From Methylobacterium sp. BTF04 (GTDB lineage Bacteria > Pseudomonadota > Alphaproteobacteria > Rhizobiales > Beijerinckiaceae), in NCBI RefSeq assembly GCF_010692745.1, contig NZ_JAAHTB010000024.1, positions 1 to 64,000 on the forward strand: DNA of 64,000 bases, read 5' to 3'. Made by a program: the position numbers and the translations under genes. The notes below the pieces were generated by a model. That model worked only from the letters and a program-made list of their open reading frames with translations. It ran no database searches and was not told where the DNA came from. Shown piece after piece: positions 38,012-47,322 of this stretch; the first letter of the stretch is position 1; each line of letters begins with the position of its first letter.

Positions 38012-39562
38012 GTGATGCCCGATCTGACTGCGGAGATGATTCAGCGCGGGCGCGGCCCCTCCTCGCAGGAGGTGGCGCGGCGTCGCGAGGTGGCGCGGGA
38101 CATGCGCTCGGCTCGCGAGCGGCTCACCTCGACGAGCGGGCTCGAGCGCGCCTTCGATTACGAGCTGATCCGCGTCTACGCCCAGTACCGCGACGGCGCG
38201 ATCATCCCGCTGGCGCTCCTCGGGCTCGCGGTGGCCGGCATCGCCGCCCTGTGGGTGCTGCCGCCCATCGCCGTGGCCTGGGGCCTGTGCCTGCTCGCCT
38301 CCGTCTGCCTGTCGAAGCTGCTGACCCGGCGCTTCCTGCGGCAGGCACCCGAAGACGTGTCGGTGAAGGCGTGGCGCCGCGCCTTCATGGCCACCGAGAT
38401 CATCCAGAGCACCGCCTGGGCCCTGATGATCCCGGTCGGCGCCGCCGGCGCGCGCACCTTCGTGTTGTTCGGGCTGGTGATCGTCGCGGCGGTGGCGACG
38501 ATGCTGGCCGCGACCCTGCCGGCGGCGGCCCTGGCCGCCCTGCTGCCGCTCATGGTGGCGGCGCTCTCGCTGCTGGCGTTCTCGCACGACATGGACACGA
38601 TCATGCTCGTGACCATGGTGGTGGGCGCGCAGGTCTTCTTCATGGGGCTGGCCCGGCGCGTCTACGCCTCCACCGTCGGCGCCCTGCAATCGCAGGCCGA
38701 GAAGGATGCGATCTTCGGCGAGCTCGAACAGGCCAAGGCCAATTCCGACGAGGCCCGTCGCCGCGCGGAGGAGGCCAACCTCGCCAAGTCGCGGTTCCTG
38801 GCCACCATGAGCCACGAATTGCGCACCCCGCTCAACGCCATCCTGGGCTTCTCCGAGGTGATGAAGAACGAGGTGTTCGGCGCCCACATCGCGCCGTCCT
38901 ACAAGGAATACGCCGCCGACATCCACGACAGCGGCCTGCACCTCCTCAATCTCATCAACGAGATCCTCGATCTCTCGCGGATCGAGGCGGGACGCTACGA
39001 GCTCAACGAAGAGGCGATCCAGCTCGGCCACGCCGTCGACGAGTGCCGGCACATGGTCGGCCTGCGGGCGCGGAGCAAAAGCCAGACCTTCCACGAGTTC
39101 GTGGACGAGACCCTGCCCCGGCTCTGGGCCGACGAGCGGGCTCTGCGCCAGATCGTGCTCAACCTGCTGTCGAACGCGGTCAAGTTCACCCCGCCGGGCG
39201 GCGAGATCACGATCAAGGTCGGCTGGACCTCGTCCGGCGGGCAATATGTCAGCGTCAAGGATAGCGGGCCGGGCATCCCGGAGGACGAACTCGGCACGGT
39301 GATGTCGTCGTTCGGGCGCGGGTCGCTAGCGATCAAGACCGCCGAGCAGGGCTCAGGCCTGGGCCTGCCCATCGTCAAGGGCCTCGTCGACCTCCACGGC
39401 GGCAACTTCCAGCTGAAGTCGAAGCCGCGCGAGGGCACCGAGGTCATCGTCACCTTCCCGGCGAGCCGCGTGATGGACACCCTGCCGGCCCTCGACCTGC
39501 CGGGCGAGGCCCTGGAGACGACAGCCTACGACAAGCGCGGGCGGCCCGCCCGGGCGGCCTGA
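38012..39562 (+). CDS. Membrane sensor histidine kinase, 516 aa
   Basis: After an N-terminal cytoplasmic tail, hydrophobic helices occupy about residues 63-80, 84-104, 130-145, 150-190 and 196-212, suggesting an integral-membrane sensor. A linker coiled-coil (about 225-262) leads to the HisKA H-box with the phospho-accepting His268 (ATMSHELRTPLNAILGFSEV). ATPase motifs are NLLSNAVKFTP (N-box), DSGPGIP (G1) and GSGLGLPIV (G2). It resembles PleC/DivJ/PdhS-like kinases of Alphaproteobacteria. The signal and response-regulator partner are unknown; none lies adjacent. The start is GTG 38012 or ATG 38015. Confidence 0.9.
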   Translation: MMPDLTAEMIQRGRGPSSQEVARRREVARDMRSARERLTSTSGLERAFDYELIRVYAQYRDGAIIPLALLGLAVAGIAALWVLPPIAVAWGLCLLASVCLSKLLTRRFLRQAPEDVSVKAWRRAFMATEIIQSTAWALMIPVGAAGARTFVLFGLVIVAAVATMLAATLPAAALAALLPLMVAALSLLAFSHDMDTIMLVTMVVGAQVFFMGLARRVYASTVGALQSQAEKDAIFGELEQAKANSDEARRRAEEANLAKSRFLATMSHELRTPLNAILGFSEVMKNEVFGAHIAPSYKEYAADIHDSGLHLLNLINEILDLSRIEAGRYELNEEAIQLGHAVDECRHMVGLRARSKSQTFHEFVDETLPRLWADERALRQIVLNLLSNAVKFTPPGGEITIKVGWTSSGGQYVSVKDSGPGIPEDELGTVMSSFGRGSLAIKTAEQGSGLGLPIVKGLVDLHGGNFQLKSKPREGTEVIVTFPASRVMDTLPALDLPGEALETTAYDKRGRPARAA

Positions 39563-39567
39563 GCGGG

Positions 39568-39666
39568 CTACGGCTTACGCAGCAGATAGACCTGCCAGGT
39601 CAGCATCATGCTCGACGCCATCAGGGCGGCGTGCAGCAGGTGAAGGGGAAGCGTCCCGTCGGACAT
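39568..39666 (-). CDS. Very small hydrophobic protein, 32 aa
   Basis: A 32-residue frame (MSDGTLPLHLLHAALMASSM then MLTWQVYLLRKP) has one hydrophobic helix. AGGAT lies eight bases upstream of the ATG, a reasonable ribosome-binding site. It lies convergent to the histidine kinase, whose stop is 6 bases away. It may be a real small membrane protein. Its short length limits certainty. Confidence 0.35.
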   Translation of the reverse strand: MSDGTLPLHLLHAALMASSMMLTWQVYLLRKP

Positions 39667-39908
39667 CGGCGCGATCCTGCGGACATGGCAGTGCCAGGGA
39701 CATGGCAGTGCTAGGAGAGCGACGGGTCAAGCAACAACCGGGCCGAGCGGCGACACGGCGCCCTGGACGATCGCCCTCCCCTATCGGGTGCCGATGCCTT
39801 TCGCCGGAGGCTTTGGACGGGCCGATTCCGAGACAGCCGATGACCCGGAGCGGCACTCCACCCACTTGCGCAGGGTCTGTCTGGGCCGAAATCCCACCGC
39901 CGGGCCGC

Positions 39909-41048
39909 TTATGGCGCGTCCGGGACGGGCGGTGCGAACGCCTTGGCCAGGAGTAGCCGGGTCAGTGTCGCGAGCAGGTCGGTCTGGGTGACGATCCCGA
40001 GAACGCGCCGGTCCCCATCCGTGACCACGACCGCATGGGTATGGCCGTCGGTGAGGCAAGCGGACAACGCGACCACCGGTTGGTCCGGCCTCGCCGTGCT
40101 GGCCTCCACCATCGCTTGCGCGAGACCGAACGCGCCGCGCAGCGTCAGCTCGCGCAGGCCGAGCGTGCCCGCAAGCCGCCCGGCTTCGTCCACCACGGGC
40201 AGCGTCCGGATGTTGTGCGCGAGCAGAAGCTCCCGTGCCCGCGCGACGCTGCCGTCCAGCCCGATGGTGACCACGTCGCGCGACATGACCTCGCCGCAGG
40301 TGAGCTTGCCCTGCAGCCGCACGAGGGCGTGGCGTTCGACCTGCCGCAGCAGCCGGTCGAGATCGGCGCGGTCGATGTCCAGCGTCTCATGGAGCGCCAA
40401 AAGCGCGGCGTCGACGTCGTCGGGCGTAAAGCCGACCCGGATCGACGCAGGCAGATCTGTGGTGCCATGCGGGTTGGCCGGCATCGCAACGGCGACATGC
40501 GGATAGCTGCGGCGTGAGATCTTGTGGAACGCGATGCCGAGCGCGACCAGGATCACCGAGTTGACGCAGACGGGAAACAACGGAAACAGGAAGCCCGCCG
40601 AGGTCACGGACGGGCCGCCGATGAGCGCCGTCAACGCCGCTGCGCCGCCGGGCGGATGGAGACAGCGCGCCAGCGACATCGCCGCGATGGCCAGCGACAC
40701 GCCGACCCCGATCGCCAGAACCGGATCCGGGATGAAATGGGCAGCCAGAACGCCCATGAACGCCGAGATCGTGTTGCCGCCGATGATCGACCAGGGTTGG
40801 GCGAGCGGGCTCGCGGGCACGGCGAACAGCAGAACCGCCGAGGCGCCCATCGGCGCGATGATGAGCGGGATGTGCGGTCCCTGACCGAAGAACCAGCCGC
40901 AGATCAGGCCGGTGAGCGTGATGCCGGCCAGCGCGCCGAGGCACCCGATCAGCCGCTCGCGCAGGGTGGCCCCGGCCAGGATCGGCCTGAACGGCCGAAA
41001 TCCGAATCGGTTGCGCGCGTGCCGTTCCGGGCCGACGGTGTCGGACAT
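39909..41048 (-). CDS. HPP family membrane protein with two CBS domains, 379 aa
   Basis: Residues about 20-180 form the HPP domain, with four or more membrane helices (GALAGITLTGLICGWFFG, IIAPMGASAVLLFAVPA, and others) and the motif LARCLHPPGGAAALTALIGG. Two CBS modules follow (about 240-360): GEVMSRDVVTIGLDGSVARA and VVVTDGDRRVLGIVTQTDLL. HPP proteins include nitrite transport candidates; here the CBS pair suggests adenine-nucleotide control. The start at 41048 has GAGGGG eight bases upstream. A candidate operator lies 80 bases upstream. Confidence 0.88.
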   Translation of the reverse strand: MSDTVGPERHARNRFGFRPFRPILAGATLRERLIGCLGALAGITLTGLICGWFFGQGPHIPLIIAPMGASAVLLFAVPASPLAQPWSIIGGNTISAFMGVLAAHFIPDPVLAIGVGVSLAIAAMSLARCLHPPGGAAALTALIGGPSVTSAGFLFPLFPVCVNSVILVALGIAFHKISRRSYPHVAVAMPANPHGTTDLPASIRVGFTPDDVDAALLALHETLDIDRADLDRLLRQVERHALVRLQGKLTCGEVMSRDVVTIGLDGSVARARELLLAHNIRTLPVVDEAGRLAGTLGLRELTLRGAFGLAQAMVEASTARPDQPVVALSACLTDGHTHAVVVTDGDRRVLGIVTQTDLLATLTRLLLAKAFAPPVPDAP

Positions 41049-41374
41049 CGCCTCGCGCCCCTCGCTCGCTCGATCCAGCGCCAAAGCCGCCGACCGCGCA
41101 GGGCGTCTGCCCTGATTTCCGGCGCGCCGCCCTGGTATACCAGGGACAGGTTACGGATTACCGGCGGAATTGCAACATGCATAGGCAGGTTGCCTGCGCA
41201 GTGGGCAAAGCGCAATTCGGGGGCGCGACAGGGCTGTCGCCGCTTTGGAACCTGTCAGCGAGCGGGCCGGAGATGCGGAGGCGGGTCTCTCGGACCGTGC
41301 GCTTGATCGCTTGGGTCCCTTGCGCTCGAGCTCGCTCGCCCGAACGGGAGAGGGAGTCTGTTGCGCCCAGAAAC
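41049..41374. other. Intergenic region between the HPP gene and cobT
   Basis: Contains the perfect 16-base palindrome at 41130-41145 and an inverted repeat GCGACA/TGTCGC around 41239. No credible protein frame is seen, and I do not see the conserved elements of a cobalamin riboswitch in spite of the neighbouring cob genes. Confidence 0.4.
41130..41145. promoter_or_regulatory. Perfect 16-bp palindrome, GntR-type operator candidate
   Basis: CCCTGGTATACCAGGG contains TGGTATACCA, the form of site used by many FadR/FCD-type GntR regulators. It lies 82 bases upstream of the HPP/CBS gene start, at a suitable distance for promoter control. No GntR gene is adjacent. Confidence 0.5.
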
Positions 41375-42442
41375 CTACCTGCCCGAGCGTTCCGACACCC
41401 CGGCCTGGGCGAAAGTCGCCATGTCACGGTGGCAGGCGAGCGCGCCCTTGAGGAGGCCGAGCGCCAGCCCCGCCCCCGATGCCTCGCCGAGGCGCATGCC
41501 GAGGGCGAGGAGCGGCACGAGCCCGAGGCGTTCGAGCACGTCCGCATGGGCGCCTTCCGCCGAGACGTGGCCGGCCAGGCAATGGTCGAGGAGCGCCGGA
41601 TCGAGGGCGTGGAGGATGGCGGCCGCAGCGGTCGCCACGTAGCCGTCGAGGACCACCGGCACCCGCTGCAGGCGGGCGGCCAGGATCGCGCCGGCGATGG
41701 CGGCGATCTCGCGGCCGCCGAGCCGGGCGAGGATTTCCAGCGGATTGTCGAGATGGCCGGCATGGAAGGCGAGCGCCGCCTCCACCGCCGCGACCTTGCG
41801 GGCGAGACCCGCCGCATCGACGCCCGTGCCGCGCCCGACCCAATGGGCCGGGTCGCCGCCATAGAGCGCGGCATAGAGCGCCGCCGCGATGGTGGTGTTG
41901 CCGATGCCCATCTCGCCCAGCGCGACGCAATCGGTCCCAGCGGCCACCGCCTCCATCCCGAAGGCCATGGTGGCCACGCACGCTTTCTCGTCGAAGGCCG
42001 GACCGGAGCAGATGTCGCCGGTGGGCAGGTCGATGGCGAGATCGAACACCTTGAAGCCGAGACCGTAGGCGGCGCAGATCTGGTTGATCGCCCCGCCGCC
42101 GGCGGCAAAATTGTCGAGCATCTGGCGGTTCACCGCATCCGGAAACGCCGAGACCCCGCGGGCGGTGACCCCGTGGCTGCCGGCAAAGACGCAGACGAGG
42201 GGCCGGTCCAGCGTCGGCTGGCCCTTGCCCTGCCAGGCGGCGAGCCAGCTCACGAGGTGCTCGAGGCGGCCGAGCGAACCCGCCGGTTTCGTCAGGGCGG
42301 CGTCGCGCTCGGCCACCATGGCGACGGCGTCCCGGTCCGGTCCCGGCAGGGACGCGATCAGGCGGCGGATGTCGTCGAACGGGCGGTCTCCGGCGGCGCT
42401 GGCTCCGGCGGCACTGTCTCCGTTGGGGCTGGTGTCGGTCAT
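41375..42442 (-). CDS. cobT: Nicotinate-nucleotide--dimethylbenzimidazole phosphoribosyltransferase CobT, 355 aa
   Basis: CobT makes alpha-ribazole phosphate for the lower ligand of cobalamin. Typical segments are [59 protein letters not shown] and the C-terminal [19 protein letters not shown] that includes the active-site glutamate region. The N-terminus has a poorly conserved Ala/Gly-rich extension ([12 protein letters not shown]). It is divergent from cobS, with 73 bases between the starts. Confidence 0.94.
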   Translation of the reverse strand: MTDTSPNGDSAAGASAAGDRPFDDIRRLIASLPGPDRDAVAMVAERDAALTKPAGSLGRLEHLVSWLAAWQGKGQPTLDRPLVCVFAGSHGVTARGVSAFPDAVNRQMLDNFAAGGGAINQICAAYGLGFKVFDLAIDLPTGDICSGPAFDEKACVATMAFGMEAVAAGTDCVALGEMGIGNTTIAAALYAALYGGDPAHWVGRGTGVDAAGLARKVAAVEAALAFHAGHLDNPLEILARLGGREIAAIAGAILAARLQRVPVVLDGYVATAAAAILHALDPALLDHCLAGHVSAEGAHADVLERLGLVPLLALGMRLGEASGAGLALGLLKGALACHRDMATFAQAGVSERSGR

Positions 42443-42515
42443 CGCGCGAAATCCGTGGGCGGCCCCGCGCCGGGATGGCGGGCCGCTCGCTGCGGGAGCT
42501 ATAACGGGAGCGGCG

Positions 42516-43370
42516 ATGGTGGTGAAGGCGGAGCTGTCCATGGAGCGCGATGGGCGCCGCGATCCCGAGCCGGCCTTCCCCGGCGCGGGCCTCGCCTACG
42601 ATCTGGCGGCCTGCCTGCGCTTCTATTCGCGCCTGCCGGTGCCGGCGCTGCCCGGCGAGGGCGATCCGCATGCCGTGCCGGACTTCCGCGCCGTGCCGCG
42701 GATGCTGCCGTTGGCTGGGCTGATTCTCGCCGTGCCGGGGGCCCTGGTGCTGCTCGTCGCCTGGGGCCTCGGGCTCGGCCCCTTCCTGGCCGCCACCCTC
42801 GCCATCGCCATCGGCGTCGCGATCACCGGCGCCCTACACGAGGACGGCCTCGCCGACGTCGCCGACGGGTTCGGCGGCGGCACCACGCCCGAGCGACGCC
42901 TGGAGATCATGCGCGACAGCCGGATCGGCGCCTATGGCGGCGTCGCCCTGGTGCTGTCGCTGGCGCTCCGCATCGGCGCCTTCGCCACCCTGCTCGACCG
43001 CACCGGGGCGGACGCCGCCCTGGCGCTGATCCTCGCCGCGATCCTGTCGCGCACCGCGGCCCTGGCGCCGATGGTCCTGCTGGCACCGGCCCGGCCCGGC
43101 GGCGCCGGTGCCGCCGTCGGCCGGCCGGAGCGTCCGGCGCTGCTGGTCGCCACCGGCCTCGCCGTCCTCCTCGCCCTGGTCTGCGTCGCCGCCGGCCTGC
43201 CATTCGGCGGGGCCGCGCTGATGCTCGGCATGGCCACCGCTGCCGCCCTGGCGATGACGGCGCTCGCCCGTGCCAGCATCGGCGGCCAGACCGGCGACGT
43301 GATCGGCGCCTGCCAGCAGGTAGCGGAGATCGCCGCCCTGCTCGGACTCGTCGCGGCGATTCCCGCCTGA
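42516..43370 (+). CDS. cobS: Adenosylcobinamide-GDP ribazoletransferase CobS (CobV), 284 aa
   Basis: CobS joins adenosylcobinamide-GDP to alpha-ribazole in the inner membrane, finishing cobalamin. The motif [20 protein letters not shown] (about residues 105-124), then [20 protein letters not shown], is diagnostic; several Ala/Leu-rich membrane helices follow. GGGAG lies six bases before ATG 42516. It is divergent from cobT, the partner enzyme in nucleotide-loop assembly. The last helices are unusually Ala-rich but intact. Confidence 0.94.
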   Translation: MVVKAELSMERDGRRDPEPAFPGAGLAYDLAACLRFYSRLPVPALPGEGDPHAVPDFRAVPRMLPLAGLILAVPGALVLLVAWGLGLGPFLAATLAIAIGVAITGALHEDGLADVADGFGGGTTPERRLEIMRDSRIGAYGGVALVLSLALRIGAFATLLDRTGADAALALILAAILSRTAALAPMVLLAPARPGGAGAAVGRPERPALLVATGLAVLLALVCVAAGLPFGGAALMLGMATAAALAMTALARASIGGQTGDVIGACQQVAEIAALLGLVAAIPA

Positions 43371-43432
43371 CGGCGTCGGCCGATCGGACTTGGTTGATCG
43401 ATCGGACTTGATCGAAGCGGTTCCGCCCTGGC

Positions 43433-43648
43433 ATGGACCGGCGCATGAGTCTGCTTGCCCCGAAACCGTCGAGCCCCTGCACCAAGGTCTGCGTCCTCGA
43501 TGCCGTCACCGGCCTATGCGAGGGCTGCGGCCGCACGCGCGACGAGATCGCCCTGTGGGGCTCGATGCCGGAATCCCTGCGTCAGGCCGTGATGGGCACG
43601 CTCCAGGACCGCCTGCGCGCCGCCTATCCGGACCGGACACGGCCGTGA
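43433..43648 (+). CDS. DUF1289 family cysteine-rich protein, 71 aa
   Basis: Four cysteines at 16, 20, 29 and 32 (PCTKVCVLDAVTGLCEGCGR) define the DUF1289 family, which probably binds zinc or an iron-sulfur cluster. The rest (TRDEIALWGSMPESLRQAVM) is the typical following helix. The function is unknown. Starts at 43433 or 43445 are both possible. Its stop overlaps the GTG start of the next gene (GTGA), so the two are coupled. Confidence 0.9.
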   Translation: MDRRMSLLAPKPSSPCTKVCVLDAVTGLCEGCGRTRDEIALWGSMPESLRQAVMGTLQDRLRAAYPDRTRP

Positions 43649-44335
43649 TCGTCGTCGCCCTCCTGTTCCTGGCGGGTGTGCTCGCGGTGCTGCTGCTCTC
43701 GGGCGGAACCCAGCCGATCGCCGGGCTGGAGCCCGACCAGTTCGCGCAGTTGGCCATGAGCGCGAGCCTGCTCGCCCTGATCGCGGCTGGGTTCTGGCAC
43801 CAGTTCCGCGGACGGATCGGCGAAAACCTGAAGGCCCTGGCGGTCTGGGGTACGCTCCGGGGCGGCTTTGGTCGCGGGCTACGCCTTTCGCAACGAGGCC
43901 CGCGAGGTCGGGGCCCGCATGATGGGCGCGATCGTACCGGGCAGCGCCGTCACCGGTGCCGACGGCACCGTGGCGATCACGCGCCGGGCCGGCGGCGATT
44001 TCGCCGTGCGCGCCACGGTGAACGGGCGCGCCCTGGGGTTCCAGTTCGATACCGGAGCGAGCGCGGTGGTGCTCACCGCCGAGGACGCCGCCGCCCTCGG
44101 TATCCGGCCGGCGGAGACGGAATTCGGCGTCCGGGTCGCCACCGCCAATGGCTCGACCCTGGCCGCGCCGATCCTGCTCGACACGCTGCAGGTCGGCAGC
44201 ATCGTCGAGCGTCGCGTGCCCGCCCTGGTGAGTCGGCCCGGGGCGCTGCGCGAAAACCTGCTCGGAATGAGCTTCCTCGACCGCCTCGCGAGTTTCGAGG
44301 TCCGCGGCGACCGGCTGACCTTACGCGGACGCTGA
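43645..44335 (+). pseudogene. TIGR02281-family aspartic protease with an apparent one-base frameshift
   Basis: From GTG 43645 one frame encodes two membrane segments (VVALLFLAGVLAVLLLSGG and LAMSASLLALIAAGFW) and the text NLKALAVWGTL. The next frame then carries on with GAALVAGYAFRNEAREVGAR and a complete retropepsin-like domain (FQFDTGASAVVLTAEDAAAL with the catalytic DTG). Removing one C near 43857-43858 restores a continuous protein of about 229 residues of the expected family layout. Either the gene is broken or the base is a sequence error. The protease half alone could start at TTG 43868, but would lack its membrane anchor. The GTGA link to DUF1289 fits a coupled pair. Confidence 0.75.
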
Positions 44336-44343
44336 GCCAGGCT

Positions 44344-45369
44344 TCAGGCGGCGCGGCTCTCGACGGTCGGCATCTCGCGCGAGACCAGGGCGACCGCCTC
44401 GCGCAGGGTGTGCACGCCGGCCTCCTCCCGGAGGGCGAAGGTCGAGAGGTGGCGCCGGTAGGCGCGGGCGCCGGGCCGGCCGTTGAACAAACCGAGCATG
44501 TGCCGGGTCACCGCGTGGAGGCGCACGCCGTCCTGCAGGAATCCCGCGAGAACGGGCTCGAACGCCTCCAACGCCGCGAACGGATCGGCAACGGCGGCCG
44601 CCTCGCCGAACAGCCGCGCATCGACGTCGATGAGGAGGGCCGGATCGCTGTAGGCGGCCCGGCCGATCATCACCCCGTCGACATGGGCGAGCTGGGCCTC
44701 GGCCTCCGCGAGGGTGCCGATTCCGCCGTTGATCGCGATGGGCAGGTCGGGATGCGCGGATTTGAGCTGCGCCACCCGCGCGTAATCGAGGGGTGGCACG
44801 TCGCGGTTCTCCTTGGGCGACAGGCCCTGGAGCCAGGCCTTGCGCGCATGCACCACGAGGCCGTCGACACCCGCGGCGATGACCGCTCCGGCGAGCGCAT
44901 CGAGGGCGATCTCGGTGTCCTGGTCGTCGACGCCGATGCGGCACTTCACCGTGACGGGCACGCGAACGGCCGCCTTTATCGCCGCGACGCAGTCGGCGAC
45001 CACGGCCGGCTCACGCATCAGGCAGGCGCCGAAGCGGCCGTCCTGCACCCGGTCGGACGGGCAGCCGACATTGAGGTTGACCTCGTCGTAGCCGTAGCCC
45101 TCGGCGATCCGCGCGGCCTCGGCCAGGTCGGCCGGGTTCGACCCACCGAGCTGCACCGCCACGGGATGCTCCCTCGCATCGAACCCGAGCAGCCGCTCGC
45201 GCGGGCCATGGATGACCGCCCCGGTGGTGACCATCTCGGTATAGAGCCGCGCGCGGCGCGACAGGGTGCGGTGGAACGCCCGGCAATACCGATCGGTCCA
45301 ATCCATCATCGGTGCGACCGACAGGGTCCACCCGCTGAGATCGCTGGATTTCTGAACCTCTGCGGCCAC
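44344..45369 (-). CDS. dusA: tRNA-dihydrouridine synthase DusA, 341 aa
   Basis: DusA reduces uridine 20/20a in the D-loop of tRNA with FMN and NADPH. The FMN barrel starts with LSVAPMMDWTDRYCRAFHR. The catalytic cysteine is C103 in NLNVGCPSDRVQDGRFGA, and VKCRIGVDD, VVHARKAWLQGLSPKENR and AINGGIGTLAEAE mark the DusA branch. The start is GTG 45369; a later start is possible. The length is normal. It follows yebC on the same strand. Confidence 0.94.
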   Translation of the reverse strand: MAAEVQKSSDLSGWTLSVAPMMDWTDRYCRAFHRTLSRRARLYTEMVTTGAVIHGPRERLLGFDAREHPVAVQLGGSNPADLAEAARIAEGYGYDEVNLNVGCPSDRVQDGRFGACLMREPAVVADCVAAIKAAVRVPVTVKCRIGVDDQDTEIALDALAGAVIAAGVDGLVVHARKAWLQGLSPKENRDVPPLDYARVAQLKSAHPDLPIAINGGIGTLAEAEAQLAHVDGVMIGRAAYSDPALLIDVDARLFGEAAAVADPFAALEAFEPVLAGFLQDGVRLHAVTRHMLGLFNGRPGARAYRRHLSTFALREEAGVHTLREAVALVSREMPTVESRAA

Positions 45370-45405
45370 TTCGTTCTCCGTCCCGTCCTGTACCGATCTC
45401 CGCCC

Positions 45406-46152
45406 TCAGCCCGAGAGCTTCTCCATCAGCGCGTCCGACAGGGCGAAGTTGACGAAGACGTTCTGGACGTCGTCCTGGTCCTCGATGACCTCGACGAGGC
45501 GCAGCAGCTTCTCGCCGGTCTCATCGTCGACCTCGATGGTGTCGCGGGCCTTCCAGAGGAGGCCGGTGCGGCGCGGATCGCCGAAGCGTGCCTCCAGCGC
45601 CTTCGAAACCTCGCCATAGGCCTCCTGGGCGCAGGTGACCTCGTGGCCGTCGGCATCCGAGCGGACGTCGTCGGCGCCGGCCTCGATGGCGGCCTCCAGC
45701 ATGGTGTCGGCATCCGCCACCTCGGACGCGAAGGCGATGATGCCGACATGGTCGAACATGAAGGCCACGGCCCCGGTCTCGGCGAGGTTCCCGCCGGCCT
45801 TGGTGAAGGCCGAGCGCACGTCCGAGGCGGTGCGGTTGCGGTTGTCGGTCTGCGCCTCGACGATGAGCGCGGCGCCGCCGGGGCCGTAGCCCTCGTAGCG
45901 GATCTCGTCGTAGCTCTCGGCATCGGCGCCCGACGCCTTCTTGACGGCGCGCTCGATGTTGTCCTTGGGCACGTTCTCGGCGCGGGCCGCGATGATGGCG
46001 GCGCGCAGGCGCGCATTCATCGCCGGGTCGGGCAGCCCGAGCTTGGCCGCCACCGTGATCTCGCGGGCGAGCTTGCCGAACAGCTTCGAGCGGACCGCGT
46101 CGACGCGGCCCTTGCGGTGCATGATGTTCTTGAACTGGGAATGGCCGGCCAT
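45406..46152 (-). CDS. yebC: YebC/PmpR family transcriptional regulator or translation factor, 248 aa
   Basis: The N-terminus [20 protein letters not shown] and the central [20 protein letters not shown] and [20 protein letters not shown] are diagnostic of the YebC family. It is cytosolic. Members were first viewed as DNA-binding regulators; more recent work links them to ribosome rescue at proline stretches. The start at 46152 matches the conserved N-terminus; the upstream frame extension is not homologous. It precedes dusA with a 36-base gap. Confidence 0.95.
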   Translation of the reverse strand: MAGHSQFKNIMHRKGRVDAVRSKLFGKLAREITVAAKLGLPDPAMNARLRAAIIAARAENVPKDNIERAVKKASGADAESYDEIRYEGYGPGGAALIVEAQTDNRNRTASDVRSAFTKAGGNLAETGAVAFMFDHVGIIAFASEVADADTMLEAAIEAGADDVRSDADGHEVTCAQEAYGEVSKALEARFGDPRRTGLLWKARDTIEVDDETGEKLLRLVEVIEDQDDVQNVFVNFALSDALMEKLSG

Positions 46153-46375
46153 GGCGTGACCTTGAGACGAGACCGCGACGCGAGAAGCCGGCGGCCAGGG
46201 GGGCTCGTCCACGGCGCCGGCAGGATGGGGGTTGCCGGCTTATAGGCCGGCGGCGCGCGCGATGACAACGGACAGGAGCGGGCCTGAGGTGGAGAGTGGC
46301 CCCCGGCGGGACCGTTCCGGCCCGCGCCGCGTTTCCCTTCGCGACGTCCCGTCTCCCAACCGATGCAGTGGTCCC

Positions 46376-46564
46376 ATGACCGACCGATCCATCGCTCCCC
46401 ATGCGGGCCTGCCGTACCGGCGGCGGTCGTCCGCCGAACCAGTGGCTGGTCCGCGCTGGCTCAGGCTCGGCCTCGCAGCGGTTCTCGGAACGGTGGCCGG
46501 CACGATGCTGTTTTCCACCCGCGCCGAGGGCGAGGCGGCCGCGGATCGGCGCCCGCGCCGTTAG
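46376..46564 (+). CDS. Small membrane protein, 62 aa
   Basis: The product is polar and basic at first (MTDRSIAPHAGLPYRRRSSA), then has one hydrophobic segment (LRLGLAAVLGTVAGTMLF, about residues 30-47) and a charged tail. It overlaps the last four bases of the convergent HAD gene. No ribosome-binding site of note is seen. It is plausibly a small membrane protein of unknown function. Confidence 0.4.
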   Translation: MTDRSIAPHAGLPYRRRSSAEPVAGPRWLRLGLAAVLGTVAGTMLFSTRAEGEAAADRRPRR

Positions 46565-47322
46565 GTCTGGCCGCGGGTCGCTGTGGTGTGCCAGTCGCGC
46601 AGGGCCGCCAGGGTGACGACACCGCCGGGCCAGACATGGCCCGACAGGTGCCCGTGCGGGGCGCCCGGCTCGCCGAGATCGGACACCGCCGAGAACGCGC
46701 CCTCCAGCCGGTGACTCTCGGTGTAGAGGCTGCGGGTGGCGAGCACCGGCAGCCCGGCATCGAGCGCCGAGCGGATGCCGGCCACGGAATCCTCGAATGC
46801 GATGGCCTCGGACGGGGCAACCCCGAGGCGCGCCAGGGCGAGGTCGAACACGTCCGGCGCCGGCTTCTTCCGCGCGGCCTCGTCGCCCGACGCGATCACG
46901 TCGAAGGGCGCGTCGCCCTTGGGAAAGTTCACCGCGATCAACCGGTCGACATTGGGCCGGCTCGTGGTGGTGGCCACCGCGAGCGTGAGCCCCGCCGCAC
47001 GCGCCTCGGCGATGAGGCGGCCGATGCCGGGACGCAGGCTGAGTCTGCCGCTCTCCACGAGTTCGCCGTAGAGCCGGGTCTTGCGGTCGTGGATCTCCAC
47101 CATGCGGGGGCGCAGGGCGGCGGCCTCCTCGGCGTGGAAGGTCTCGATGTAATGGGCGAGGCGCTCCTTGCCGCCCATCACGCGCAGCAGGTCCGAGTAG
47201 AAGGCCGGGGTCCAGATCCACGGCAGGCCGAGATCGGCGAAGGCCCCGTTGAAGGCCTGCCGGTGCAGGTCCTCGGTCTCGGCCAGCGTCCCGTCGACGT
47301 CGAAGATCAGCGCCTTCAGCAT
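46561..47322 (-). CDS. cbbY: HAD-IA phosphatase, CbbY-like, 253 aa
   Basis: CbbY removes the phosphate from xylulose-1,5-bisphosphate, a dead-end inhibitor of RuBisCO formed from RuBP side reactions. The HAD nucleophile motif is [13 protein letters not shown] (residues 8-20), with [11 protein letters not shown] (motif II region), [12 protein letters not shown] and [15 protein letters not shown] (motifs III/IV). It is the last gene of fbp-prk-rpe-cbbY and overlaps rpe by 7 bases. Its presence suggests that RuBP is made, whether or not RuBisCO exists. Confidence 0.88.
   Translation of the reverse strand: MLKALIFDVDGTLAETEDLHRQAFNGAFADLGLPWIWTPAFYSDLLRVMGGKERLAHYIETFHAEEAAALRPRMVEIHDRKTRLYGELVESGRLSLRPGIGRLIAEARAAGLTLAVATTTSRPNVDRLIAVNFPKGDAPFDVIASGDEAARKKPAPDVFDLALARLGVAPSEAIAFEDSVAGIRSALDAGLPVLATRSLYTESHRLEGAFSAVSDLGEPGAPHGHLSGHVWPGGVVTLAALRDWHTTATRGQT

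Noticed and set aside
41049..42515. Cobalamin riboswitch near cobT/cobS
   Set aside because: I looked on both strands for the conserved B12-box and the T-loop pairing and did not find them.
43390..46245. A 951-codon open frame on the plus strand
   Set aside because: Apart from the membrane-anchor half at 43645-43857, it runs antisense across dusA and yebC and has no recognisable protein.
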